This document shows positions 16,216-24,337 of a DNA stretch of 63,326 bases, piece after piece. A program made the position numbers and the translations under genes. Below the pieces are notes generated by a model. That model made no database searches. It was given only the letters and a program-made list of their open reading frames with translations, and had not been told where the DNA came from. Source of the DNA: CALAGJ01 sp964293305 (GTDB lineage Bacteria > Bacteroidota > Bacteroidia > Chitinophagales > Chitinophagaceae); the NCBI GenBank assembly GCA_964293305.1, contig CAXYYO010000018.1:1-63326 (forward strand), written 5' to 3'. Every line of letters starts with the position of its first letter. Within the stretch, counting starts at the first letter, position 1.

Positions 16216-17616
16216 TTACTTGAGTAAATCCAATAGCTTAAAAAGTTTTGGAGTGATGGTGCCCTTACTATCATCATAATTATTTACAATGATTGAAAAT
16301 GCATATTCCTTGCCATTTGCAGCGGTATGATAACCGGTAAATGCTTTTACACCACCAATGGTTCCACTTTTCATTTTCATATTATTATACAATGGAATTG
16401 CTTTATAAAATGCATCAAACCAGGGCTGCTGATGTGCATATTGTAATACTTGAACTAATGCTTTTGGGGTTACTTTATTTTGGGGAGATAGACCACTACC
16501 ATCCAACATATTGAGGCTATAATTATCTATACCATGCTGCTTCCAAAAGTCTTGTACAATTTCAATACCTCTAACCGTAGCACCCAGACTATCTTGCTGC
16601 CAGGCAATCGTTTTTAAAAGTGCTTCACCATATAGGTTTACGCTTTTTTGTAAGAACCAGTAGGTAATAGAATCCAATGAAGGAGACTGATGTGTATATA
16701 CTAATTTATATTGCTTTGTTTTTTTTGTTGGCTGAGTTTCTATCACGGCAACTTGGGATGCCTGTTTCATGAACAAACCACTTTTATTCAACAACTCATC
16801 CCTTAAATTATTATAAGGATTTACAGATGCTGCACTGATGGTAAAATTATCTTCTCCGGGAGGTATGGTGCCTCTTACTACCATATCCGGATAGTCAATA
16901 GGTAAAAAGATGTAAGCATTGTCCCCGGTGCCATTTGCGGTTACTTCACTGGTTATCACATACTCGGTGGAATAGGGATCAATTTTATAAATATCAACTT
17001 TAGAGCCGTTTGTGTTTTGGCTGCGCAATGTAATGTCGTATTGATTTTCCTTCCAGTTTACAGCATAGCATCCTGCTCCATAATAATTACCAATATCATC
17101 TATACACCATCCACCGGGCAAAGCCTGCGAATCGAAAGCGAAAAGATCAAATAATGGATTTCCAGTAAACCCTCTAATACCCTGCATTTGAAGGGCTTTG
17201 CGCAGCTGACGAAAAAGGGCGGTATCTTTTGTTTGTTTCCAACGTACACTACCTAATGTAGGATCTCCGTATCCTTTTACCATCAGATTTCCTTTTACAA
17301 TACTATCTGCGGAAATATTATCAGAAGTATAAAAGTCTGTTCTGTATTTGAAATCAGTTCCTAAAAAATGAAATGCGGTGGCTGCTGTTATTATTTTTTG
17401 TGTGCTTGCAGGGCTCATACCTATTTCCTCATTTTGTGAAAATACAGGCTTACCAGTTGCTATTTCTTCTACATAAAATCCAAGCATAGCATGTTTAAAC
17501 TGAGGGTCAGTCATCATTTGCTTTGTAGCAGCCGTTAATTGATCAGAAAGGGTTTGGGCCTTTAAAAAACTTACTGATAAACAGCATAAAATAAAAATAA
17601 AAAACCTTGTCATCAT
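16216..17616 (-). CDS. dacB: D-alanyl-D-alanine carboxypeptidase/endopeptidase, PBP4 (S13) family
   Basis: Periplasmic serine peptidase that trims or cleaves peptidoglycan cross-links. The 466-residue protein has a signal peptide ending at about FLKAQ, then the three penicillin-binding motifs: S71-T-Q-K74 (SPASTQKI), the SxN-type DGSGLSPQN, and KSGT with following GVKAFTGY. The large insert between the first two motifs is typical of the S13 class. It is divergent from cinA across 45 bp that contain a 20-bp palindrome. Confidence 0.93.
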   Translation of the reverse strand: MMTRFFIFILCCLSVSFLKAQTLSDQLTAATKQMMTDPQFKHAMLGFYVEEIATGKPVFSQNEEIGMSPASTQKIITAATAFHFLGTDFKYRTDFYTSDNISADSIVKGNLMVKGYGDPTLGSVRWKQTKDTALFRQLRKALQMQGIRGFTGNPLFDLFAFDSQALPGGWCIDDIGNYYGAGCYAVNWKENQYDITLRSQNTNGSKVDIYKIDPYSTEYVITSEVTANGTGDNAYIFLPIDYPDMVVRGTIPPGEDNFTISAASVNPYNNLRDELLNKSGLFMKQASQVAVIETQPTKKTKQYKLVYTHQSPSLDSITYWFLQKSVNLYGEALLKTIAWQQDSLGATVRGIEIVQDFWKQHGIDNYSLNMLDGSGLSPQNKVTPKALVQVLQYAHQQPWFDAFYKAIPLYNNMKMKSGTIGGVKAFTGYHTAANGKEYAFSIIVNNYDDSKGTITPKLFKLLDLLK

Positions 17617-17622
17617 CTTAAA

Positions 17623-17642
17623 TTACTTTGCAGCGAAAGTAA
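17623..17642. promoter_or_regulatory. Palindrome between divergent dacB and cinA
   Basis: TTACTTT, 6-nt centre GCAGCG, AAAGTAA: a perfect 7-bp inverted repeat centred between the two starts. It could be an operator, or the paired promoter boxes of the two genes (TTACTTTG rightward, TTACTTTC leftward). Confidence 0.35.
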
Positions 17643-17661
17643 CAGGTCAAAGGCAGGAAAA

Positions 17662-18918
17662 ATGCAAAAAAATGTAAATGTTTCCATTATAACAATTGGT
17701 GATGAGCTACTCATAGGCCAAGTGATAGACACTAATAGTGCGTGGATAGCAACCCAATTGAATGATATTGGAATAAAAGTAAACAGGCGTGTGGCAGTAG
17801 GCGATGAAGCAGCAGCAATATGGCAATCATTGGATCAGGAATCAAAACATGCGGATATAGTTTTGATAACGGGTGGTCTTGGGCCTACGGCCGATGATAT
17901 AACTAAACCATTACTCTGTAAATATTTTGATGGTAAAATGGTGGTGGATGAAGCAGCACTGGCCAATGTAAAAAATATCTTTGAAAACTATATAAAACGG
18001 CCACTTATAGAGCGCAACCTCAAACAAGCAGAAGTACCTGATAATTGTACCGTAATACAGAACAAACGTGGTACAGCACCGGGTATGTGGTTTGAAAAAG
18101 ATAATGTTATTTATATCAGTATGCCGGGTGTGCCTTATGAAATGCAAGGGATGATTACAGACTATGTATTGCATGCTCTATCACAGCGTTTCACCCTACC
18201 ATTTATAAATCACCGCACATTATTGCTGGCAGGTATTGGAGAATCATATATTGCTGAAATGATTCAGGATTTTGAAGCTTCATTGCCATCGTCTATTAAG
18301 CTTGCCTACCTTCCAAACTTTGGCTTGCTAAGGCTTAGACTTACGCAGTATGCTAATGATGCCTCAGAAGAAAATATACTCACTAAAAAATTTAATGAAC
18401 TAAGGCAATTGGTACAAGTGTATGTAGTGATTGACGAGGACATAAAAATGGAAGCGGCTATTGGTAAGTTGCTTACAGCAAATAATAAAACTTTAGCAAC
18501 GGCAGAAAGCTGCACCGGGGGCTATATTGCACATTTACTTACCGCTATACCGGGTGCTTCTTCTTATTTTAAAGGTGCTATTATTTCATACTCCAATCAA
18601 ATGAAGGAAGAACTATTAGATGTGCAGTCTAACACTTTAATGAACTATGGAGCTGTGAGTGAAGCTACTGTAAAAGAAATGGTAACAGGTGTGATAAAAA
18701 AATTACAGACTGATTATGCATTAGCTGTTAGTGGCATATTAGGGCCTGATGGTGGCAGTACAGATAAACCTGTAGGTACGGTATGGATGGCGGCAGCCAA
18801 TGCAAGTGAAATTAAAACATTGAAAATGCAGTTTAGATATGATCGCATGCGCAATACGCAACTCACGGCCATGTATGCACTAAATCTATTGCGCAGTTTA
18901 ATGGTTTCTGACTTGTAA
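17662..18918 (+). CDS. cinA: CinA family protein: nucleotide pyrophosphatase/NMN amidohydrolase
   Basis: A 418-residue two-domain protein. The N-terminal MoaB/MogA-like domain (about 1-170) has TIGDELLIGQVIDTN and TGGLGPTADD, and in CinA proteins hydrolyses ADP-ribose-type pyrophosphates. The C-terminal domain (about 255-410) has TAESCTGG and YFKGAIISYSN, the NMN deamidase (PncC) signature used in pyridine nucleotide salvage. The length matches full CinA. It opens a probable four-gene operon with the TraB-like protein, sigma factor and membrane protein. Confidence 0.95.
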   Translation: MQKNVNVSIITIGDELLIGQVIDTNSAWIATQLNDIGIKVNRRVAVGDEAAAIWQSLDQESKHADIVLITGGLGPTADDITKPLLCKYFDGKMVVDEAALANVKNIFENYIKRPLIERNLKQAEVPDNCTVIQNKRGTAPGMWFEKDNVIYISMPGVPYEMQGMITDYVLHALSQRFTLPFINHRTLLLAGIGESYIAEMIQDFEASLPSSIKLAYLPNFGLLRLRLTQYANDASEENILTKKFNELRQLVQVYVVIDEDIKMEAAIGKLLTANNKTLATAESCTGGYIAHLLTAIPGASSYFKGAIISYSNQMKEELLDVQSNTLMNYGAVSEATVKEMVTGVIKKLQTDYALAVSGILGPDGGSTDKPVGTVWMAAANASEIKTLKMQFRYDRMRNTQLTAMYALNLLRSLMVSDL

Positions 18919-18951
18919 TATTTATACCAATCTTGCTACTAATACCATGGT

Positions 18952-19809
18952 ATGAAAATTTTTATTTCTTTAATTATTTCCTTTTTGCCCATGATTGCAT
19001 CAGCACAAAAAAGTAATCAGACTTTGCTTTGGAGGGTGGAAGGCAAAGGGATTGATGCACCTTCATATATCTATGGCACCATACACATGGCATGCCCAGA
19101 GGATATCATTTTTTCTGATACATTAAAGGATATTTTTACAAATCAACATGCACTTTATTTAGAACTTGACACGGATGATCCTGCCGTATTTGGAGGTATG
19201 CTTCATGAAATGCAGATGAAGGGAGATACCAGTTTAAAAACATTGCTGAATGAATCTGTCTATGAAAAAATGGCTACGGATTTTGAGGCGCTTACTCACT
19301 TACCATTATCAGTTTTCAATAGGTCTTTACCACTTATTACAATGAGTGCTGTATATCCTGCCCTACTTCAATGTTTATCAACAAAAAGTTGGGAAATGGA
19401 ATTTACAAATCTGGCACATCAAAAACATATTCCTGTATATGGTTTAGAATCATTGCAAGAACAATTGGATGTGTTTGAATCTGTAAGTTATGCAGAGCAG
19501 GCTCAAATGCTGGCCACTGCTTTACAAAATACTGACAGTATGAAAACTGAATTTTTACAACTCTTAGAATTGTATAAACTGAGAGATGTAGAAGCTTTGA
19601 GCAGTATGATAAGAAACAGCGAGTCAATGGGCAATATGGAGGATGCGCTTCTAAATATTCGTAATAAAAAATGGATACCCCGCATTGTAACATTAATAAA
19701 TGAAAAGCCGATTTTTTTTGCAGTAGGAGCGGGGCATTTAGGTGGACAAATGGGCATTTTGACCTTGTTAAAAAAGGAGGGCTACACCATATCCCCAGTT
19801 GCCTATTAA
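18952..19809 (+). CDS. TraB/GumN family protein, secreted
   Basis: A 285-residue protein with an N-terminal signal peptide (cleavage near ASAQ) and the TraB/GumN fold. Signature blocks are APSYIYGTIHMACPED near the start, the central LYLELDTDD, and the C-terminal FFAVGAGHLGG. The family is related to Tiki metalloproteases; the conserved GTIH and GAGH histidines and the acidic residues expected for a metal site are present, but bacterial function is not established. It lies 33 nt after cinA and 10 nt before the sigma-factor gene, suggesting co-transcription. Confidence 0.88.
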   Translation: MKIFISLIISFLPMIASAQKSNQTLLWRVEGKGIDAPSYIYGTIHMACPEDIIFSDTLKDIFTNQHALYLELDTDDPAVFGGMLHEMQMKGDTSLKTLLNESVYEKMATDFEALTHLPLSVFNRSLPLITMSAVYPALLQCLSTKSWEMEFTNLAHQKHIPVYGLESLQEQLDVFESVSYAEQAQMLATALQNTDSMKTEFLQLLELYKLRDVEALSSMIRNSESMGNMEDALLNIRNKKWIPRIVTLINEKPIFFAVGAGHLGGQMGILTLLKKEGYTISPVAY

Positions 19810-19819
19810 TAACAAATAA

Positions 19820-20314
19820 ATGCAGCTTGAAAAAGAATTTTTAGTACATATTCAGGAGCACCAGCGCATCATACACAAAGTATGTAATATGTATGAGCAG
19901 GAGGCTGTGGCCAGAGAAGATCTGTTTCAGGAAATTGTATTACAGGCATGGCATTCTTTTTCAAAATTTAGAGGGGCATCAAAATTTTCTACCTGGTTGT
20001 ATCGAGTTGCCTTAAACACAGCAATTGCATTTCTCAGAAAAGACAAAAAGCATCCTGCAGTTATTTCTACTATCATTTTTCCAGAATCTTCTGATATAAA
20101 AGATGAAACTGAGGAGCAGGTTAAGGCCATGTACAAAGCCATTGCAGCATTATCAAAAATCGATAAAGCTTTGGTGATGCTTTATTTAGAAGATTATGAT
20201 TATAAAGAAATTGGAGATACACTTGGCATTACTGCCAATAATGTGGCTGTAAAAATGAATAGACTCAAAGTAAAATTGAAATCAGAAACCCAAAAATATT
20301 ACCAGTATTCTTAA
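19820..20314 (+). CDS. ECF-type RNA polymerase sigma factor
   Basis: A 164-residue group 4 sigma factor. Region 2 spans about residues 10-85 (REDLFQEIVLQAW, SKFSTWLYRVALNTAI) and region 4 about 105-155 (LEDYDYKEIGDTLGITANNVAVKMNRLK, with helix-turn-helix). Length and domain order are complete. The next gene, 10 nt downstream, is a membrane protein in the position where an anti-sigma factor is usually found. The regulon is unknown. Confidence 0.92.
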   Translation: MQLEKEFLVHIQEHQRIIHKVCNMYEQEAVAREDLFQEIVLQAWHSFSKFRGASKFSTWLYRVALNTAIAFLRKDKKHPAVISTIIFPESSDIKDETEEQVKAMYKAIAALSKIDKALVMLYLEDYDYKEIGDTLGITANNVAVKMNRLKVKLKSETQKYYQYS

Positions 20315-20324
20315 AAATTAAGCT

Positions 20325-20966
20325 ATGGAGTTGGATGATATAAAACAATTATTAAAGTATAAACTGGATGAAAGTACTACCTCAAAAACGGCCGTAGCAT
20401 TGGGTGATATTTTGAGGCAATCTTCTAAAAGCATTGCAGGCAAATTAAAACGGAGTATTCATTTCGAAATAGCTTTATGTGTATGCATTGCCATATGCTT
20501 TGGTATAGTAGCTTATACATCACCCCACTGGAGTTTCAGTATCTATTTTGGATTTTTCTCTATCCTGTTTATGGGTTTTATTTTAGTACTTATTTATCTC
20601 AATAAAAAGATAAATGCATTTACAACTTCAGACTATGCAGTAAGGGAAAATCTAGAAAAGTTATATCTGATTCTGGTGGAGTTTACAAAAAGATATTTCC
20701 AGTTTAGTATGTTGCTTTTACCGGTATGTTTTATTGCTTCCATCTTGCTTACTTATGCTGACGAAACGATGTCTGGAATGGGCTCCGGTATGATTGATAG
20801 CATTTTACAAACACCTGAAAGGACTTGGGTTTTCATCATTTGTTATTTTGCTGTACTGAGTCTGGTAATGTATTTTTTTTCAAAATGGTATATCAAAAAA
20901 TTGTATGGAAACTATATCAAGGAATTAAGCATTTTATTAGATGAACTAAGAGAGGAAGCAGAATAA
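20325..20966 (+). CDS. Four-helix membrane protein downstream of the ECF sigma factor, possible anti-sigma partner
   Basis: A 213-residue protein with an N-terminal cytoplasmic segment of about 45 residues and predicted membrane segments at about 47-65, 71-92, 124-144 and 168-187. No recognised domain is seen. Its position 10 nt after a sigma-factor gene, with a soluble N-terminus followed by membrane segments, fits an anti-sigma factor, but the zinc-binding HxxxCxxC motif of many anti-sigma factors is absent. Function is inferred from context only. Confidence 0.6.
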   Translation: MELDDIKQLLKYKLDESTTSKTAVALGDILRQSSKSIAGKLKRSIHFEIALCVCIAICFGIVAYTSPHWSFSIYFGFFSILFMGFILVLIYLNKKINAFTTSDYAVRENLEKLYLILVEFTKRYFQFSMLLLPVCFIASILLTYADETMSGMGSGMIDSILQTPERTWVFIICYFAVLSLVMYFFSKWYIKKLYGNYIKELSILLDELREEAE

Positions 20967-20974
20967 AAAAAAAG

Positions 20975-21529
20975 TTAGTTCAACTGTGGATCAATGGGAT
21001 AATGAATGACAGGTTCATATTCAGCACCAAGCTGCCTGATGGCACCTGCCCATATTTTTTGATGGTCTTTATGAAAGACTAAATCCTGTGTGCCCGGAGA
21101 AATAAGCCAGCTTTTTTGTTTGTTGATTTCATTAAGCAATTGTCCTTTACTCCAACCACTATAGCCTGCAAAAAAGCGAATGTCAGTAGGTCGTATTAAC
21201 TGCTCTTCCAATAAGATTTTAATTACCTCAAAATCCCCACCATGATAAATCCCATTACTTATGGCAGTGCTATTGGGAATTTGATCTGCACAGCAATGTA
21301 TGTAATGCAAAGTTTCTATTTGTACAGGCCCTCCCTGATAAACAGGCAACGAACAGCCATTCAATTCTTCTACCAATTGATCTAAAGTAAAAGCAAGCGG
21401 CTGATTCAATACAAATCCAAAACTTCCTGTTTCATCATGCCCACACATGTATACTACACTACGCATAAAGTTTGGATCTTTCAGAAATGGATCTGCTACC
21501 AAAAGATTACCTTGTATTTGATTTTCCAC
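20975..21529 (-). CDS. YqgE/AlgH family protein
   Basis: A 184-residue protein of the YqgE/AlgH family (DUF179), an alpha/beta fold of unknown biochemical role. Recognisable blocks are GNLLVADPFLKDPNF at the N-terminus, GSFGFVLNQPL, YQGGPVQ, and FAGYSGWSKGQL near residue 125. It converges with the sigma-factor operon, 8 nt from its end. Confidence 0.93.
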   Translation of the reverse strand: MENQIQGNLLVADPFLKDPNFMRSVVYMCGHDETGSFGFVLNQPLAFTLDQLVEELNGCSLPVYQGGPVQIETLHYIHCCADQIPNSTAISNGIYHGGDFEVIKILLEEQLIRPTDIRFFAGYSGWSKGQLLNEINKQKSWLISPGTQDLVFHKDHQKIWAGAIRQLGAEYEPVIHYPIDPQLN

Positions 21530-21617
21530 AGCCTCAAAGAAAAGTATTTTTTCTATTTACAGATGATATGCACACCGTTAAAAAATAAATAGACAGCTTC
21601 GCATTGCTGTAGGAAGC

Positions 21618-21625
21618 TATTTTTG
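21618..21625 (+). promoter_or_regulatory. -7 promoter element of the histidine kinase gene
   Basis: TATTTTTG matches TAnnTTTG and ends five bases before the ATG at 21631, again predicting an almost leaderless message. A -33 TTG is not clear. Confidence 0.45.
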
Positions 21626-21630
21626 CTCTA

Positions 21631-22986
21631 ATGAAAAAAGTACTTCCAGTCATTGTACTATTAATCACCCTATCCCTGCTGGGTATTATTATTATTCAGG
21701 TAAATTGGGTAAATAACCAGTCTTTATTACAGCAGGAAAGGTTTATTGAAAAGGTAGATAAAGCAGGTCTTGATGTGGCAGAGGAATTGAGCAGAAGCAT
21801 TCCCGGGGTTGGTATGCCCTTTAATAGAAGAAATACATTTCCGATTCTTCCAGATGACCTGTCCATGAATATTTTAAGAACTCCTGCAGTAGCTGAAAGA
21901 TATTCCATTGCAGAAATTAATATTAAACTGAAAAAAGCATTTACAAATGAAGGGCTCGATGATCTGAGATTTGAGTTTGCCATCACTTCCAATTCCGATG
22001 ATTTTATATTGGAAATGCAATCACCTCATTTTCAGCAGGAGTCTATGGATACATTACATTTCAGGCGAAGAGTTATACCCATTATACCTGAAACCGGCAG
22101 TGAATTGGAAGGTCTATTAGCCTATGAGCACTTATTCATTATCATCCCAGATTTTAATATACAAGTATGGCGCAGTTTAATCTGGATCATCCTTTTTATT
22201 GTATTGTTTACTGCTATCATCATTGCAGCTTTTGTTATTACCTTAAGTGCATTGCTAAAGCAAAAAAAGATCAGTGAAATGAAAAGTGATTTTATAAATA
22301 ATATGACCCATGAACTTAAAACACCCATTGCCACTATTTCTCTATCTGTTGATGCATTGAATAATCAGAAAGTGCAGGGTAATCCTGAAAAGCTGGCATA
22401 TTTTACAAATATCATCAAGGAGGAAAATAAAAGAATGAACAGGCATGTAGAAACAATTTTGCAGGCTGCTTTATTAGACAAACAAGAATTAAAAATTCAT
22501 TTTAGTAAGCAATCTCTACATGAATTAATTAGCAAAGTAGGCAACAACTTCCAACTACAGCTTGAAGATAAAAATGGACGCATTGAATATCTCTTTAATG
22601 CCACGCAGGATATGGTGATGGTAGCAGAAAATCATTTCAGTAATATGATCAATAACTTGATTGATAATGCCATAAAATACAGTAACGAAAATCCTTACAT
22701 AAAAATATCAACCCGCAATAATGGAAATAAGCATTTCATCATTCAAATAGAAGATAATGGCATAGGCATGAATAAAGAAACTGTACGTAGGGTGTTTGAA
22801 AAATTTTATCGTGCCCATACGGGCAATGTTCATAATGTAAAGGGTTTTGGCTTGGGCATGAGCTATGTTAAAACTGTATTGGATGCACACAGTGGGCGAA
22901 TAAAAGTAAGCAGTATTGTAGGAAAGGGAAGCACATTTACCATTGAAATACCCATGATACAAAAAGCAGTAGAATCCATTGATTAA
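21631..22986 (+). CDS. Sensor histidine kinase (orphan)
   Basis: A 451-residue membrane kinase: membrane segment 1 at about 5-23, a periplasmic sensor of about 155 residues with no recognised fold, membrane segment 2 at about 182-208, then HisKA with phospho-acceptor H227 (NMTHELKTPI) and an HATPase domain (N box NLIDNAIKYSN, DNGIGMN, GFGLGMSYVK). All catalytic boxes are intact. No response regulator lies beside it: upstream is yqgE on the other strand and downstream an acyltransferase. Its partner must be elsewhere; the nearby LytTR relic is 11 kb away and not evidently linked. Confidence 0.94.
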   Translation: MKKVLPVIVLLITLSLLGIIIIQVNWVNNQSLLQQERFIEKVDKAGLDVAEELSRSIPGVGMPFNRRNTFPILPDDLSMNILRTPAVAERYSIAEINIKLKKAFTNEGLDDLRFEFAITSNSDDFILEMQSPHFQQESMDTLHFRRRVIPIIPETGSELEGLLAYEHLFIIIPDFNIQVWRSLIWIILFIVLFTAIIIAAFVITLSALLKQKKISEMKSDFINNMTHELKTPIATISLSVDALNNQKVQGNPEKLAYFTNIIKEENKRMNRHVETILQAALLDKQELKIHFSKQSLHELISKVGNNFQLQLEDKNGRIEYLFNATQDMVMVAENHFSNMINNLIDNAIKYSNENPYIKISTRNNGNKHFIIQIEDNGIGMNKETVRRVFEKFYRAHTGNVHNVKGFGLGMSYVKTVLDAHSGRIKVSSIVGKGSTFTIEIPMIQKAVESID

Positions 22987-23021
22987 AGTAAAGAAAAATC
23001 AAAAAAATATTATTTAAATAA

Positions 23022-23582
23022 ATGAAAAAACTATTTATCCTTCTTTTTAAGTTGAGAGGCTGGAGCATGGATGTACACTTGCCTGAGGGTTATGAAAGAT
23101 GTGTAGTAATAGCAGCCCCGCACACCAGCAACTGGGATTTTTTGTATAGTCTGGCAGTGTTTTTCAAGCTTAATATTCCGGTAAGATTTCTTGCAAAAAA
23201 AGAATTATTTAAATGGCCTCTTACTCCCATTCTAAATTATTTTGGTGGTATGCCGGTGGAGCGTAGTAAAAATCATAATTTGGTAGAAACAATCAATAGC
23301 ATGTTTCAACAGCAGGAAAAACTGATGCTAATGATTCCTGCCGAGGGCACCAGAAGCTATGTAAAAAAATGGAAGACAGGTTTTTATCATGTAGCACTTA
23401 GTGCTAAAGTTCCGGTTTTGCTGGGTTTTTTGGATTATGAAAAAAAGATTGCCGGTTTTGGCCCCTTGCTTTATATGACTGGCAATGGCGTGGAAGATGC
23501 AAAAGCCATAAAAGATTTTTATAGAAATATCAAAGGCAGATTCCCCGAAAAATTTAACCTAGAAGGATTGGTATTAGATTAA
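23022..23582 (+). CDS. PlsC-like 1-acylglycerol-3-phosphate acyltransferase family protein
   Basis: A 186-residue acyltransferase, short for the family. Motif I is H34-TSNW-D39 (the HX4D catalytic pair), followed by the acceptor-binding block FGGMPVERS and PAEGTRS (about 106-112). A weakly hydrophobic N-terminus may attach it to the inner membrane. The acceptor may be lysophosphatidate, but members of this short group also acylate other lipids. It follows the kinase by 35 nt and overlaps queD by four bases tail to tail. Confidence 0.87.
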   Translation: MKKLFILLFKLRGWSMDVHLPEGYERCVVIAAPHTSNWDFLYSLAVFFKLNIPVRFLAKKELFKWPLTPILNYFGGMPVERSKNHNLVETINSMFQQQEKLMLMIPAEGTRSYVKKWKTGFYHVALSAKVPVLLGFLDYEKKIAGFGPLLYMTGNGVEDAKAIKDFYRNIKGRFPEKFNLEGLVLD

Positions 23583-23995
23583 TATCCCTCCCCAAAATAT
23601 TCTACAAAAATCCGAGGCGTTTCATAAAGTTTTATACAGTGTAATTGTACCGGCTGAGGTAAGTGTGGCTCTAACTGTTGCCAAATACCTATTGCCAGAT
23701 TTTCTGTACTACACATTTTGCCTTGCATAAAATCAACATCCAGGTTTAAGTTGCGATGGTCGAGTTTATCAATTACATGAGTGATGATAAGCTCCTTTAG
23801 TTTTTTTACATCCATCAAAAAACCGGTATCAGGGTCAGGATTTCCTTTGATAGTTACAAATAATTCATAGTTGTGTCCATGCCAATTTTCATTGGCACAA
23901 AGCCCAAATACTTCATTATTTGTTGTATTATCCCAATTGGGATTATACAATTTATGTGCGGCATTAAAATGTTCTAATCTTGTAAGGTACAACAT
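23579..23995 (-). CDS. queD: 6-carboxytetrahydropterin synthase (QueD family)
   Basis: Second step of queuosine/7-deazaguanine synthesis, converting dihydroneopterin triphosphate. ATG 23993-23995 gives 138 residues beginning MLYLTRLEHFNAAH, the family N-terminus; the longer open frame upstream to 24115 is not supported. Zinc ligands are H14 (FNAAH), H39 and H41 (WHGHNY); the catalytic cysteine is C33 in GLCANENWHG. C-terminal LYETPRIFVEY contains the substrate-binding glutamate. No other queuosine genes are adjacent. Confidence 0.93.
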   Translation of the reverse strand: MLYLTRLEHFNAAHKLYNPNWDNTTNNEVFGLCANENWHGHNYELFVTIKGNPDPDTGFLMDVKKLKELIITHVIDKLDHRNLNLDVDFMQGKMCSTENLAIGIWQQLEPHLPQPVQLHCIKLYETPRIFVEYFGEGY

Positions 23996-24017
23996 AACAA
24001 TTTTATAAACAAGGCGG

Positions 24018-24025
24018 CAAAGGTA
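24018..24025 (-). promoter_or_regulatory. -7 promoter element of queD
   Basis: On the minus strand TACCTTTG matches TAnnTTTG, 22 nt before the queD ATG. It supports the start at 23995, because the longer frame would begin upstream of the promoter. Confidence 0.5.
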
Positions 24026-24337
24026 ATGGTTGAATATTCGTACATTGATTTTGTAATAAAATTTATTATGACCGACTAACGATGGTTTGGTAATCATGTA
24101 ACTGTAACAAAACAATCTATATAGAATTTAAGTATGAAATATGATTAAAAAAGTCCATATATAATATAAATATTTTTATCAACTTTCTACATAAAGTCAA
24201 CAGAAAATCTTTTAGATACAAAATGCTACATTCTATTCGTTTAGATCACCAAGCCAAGATAATAATCAGTTAAAATATTTATGAATTAAAATAATTACTA
24301 CTATTGTTTTTTCCATAAAATTTAAAATCACGATTGT
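24026..24337. other. AT-rich intergenic region with no gene seen
   Basis: Very AT-rich region between queD and the subtilase gene, with no coding frame, hairpin or repeat that can be supported. Confidence 0.5.

Noticed and set aside
23996..24115. N-terminal extension of queD
   Set aside because: The QueD fold starts at MLYLTRLEHF, and a promoter box lies between the two possible starts.
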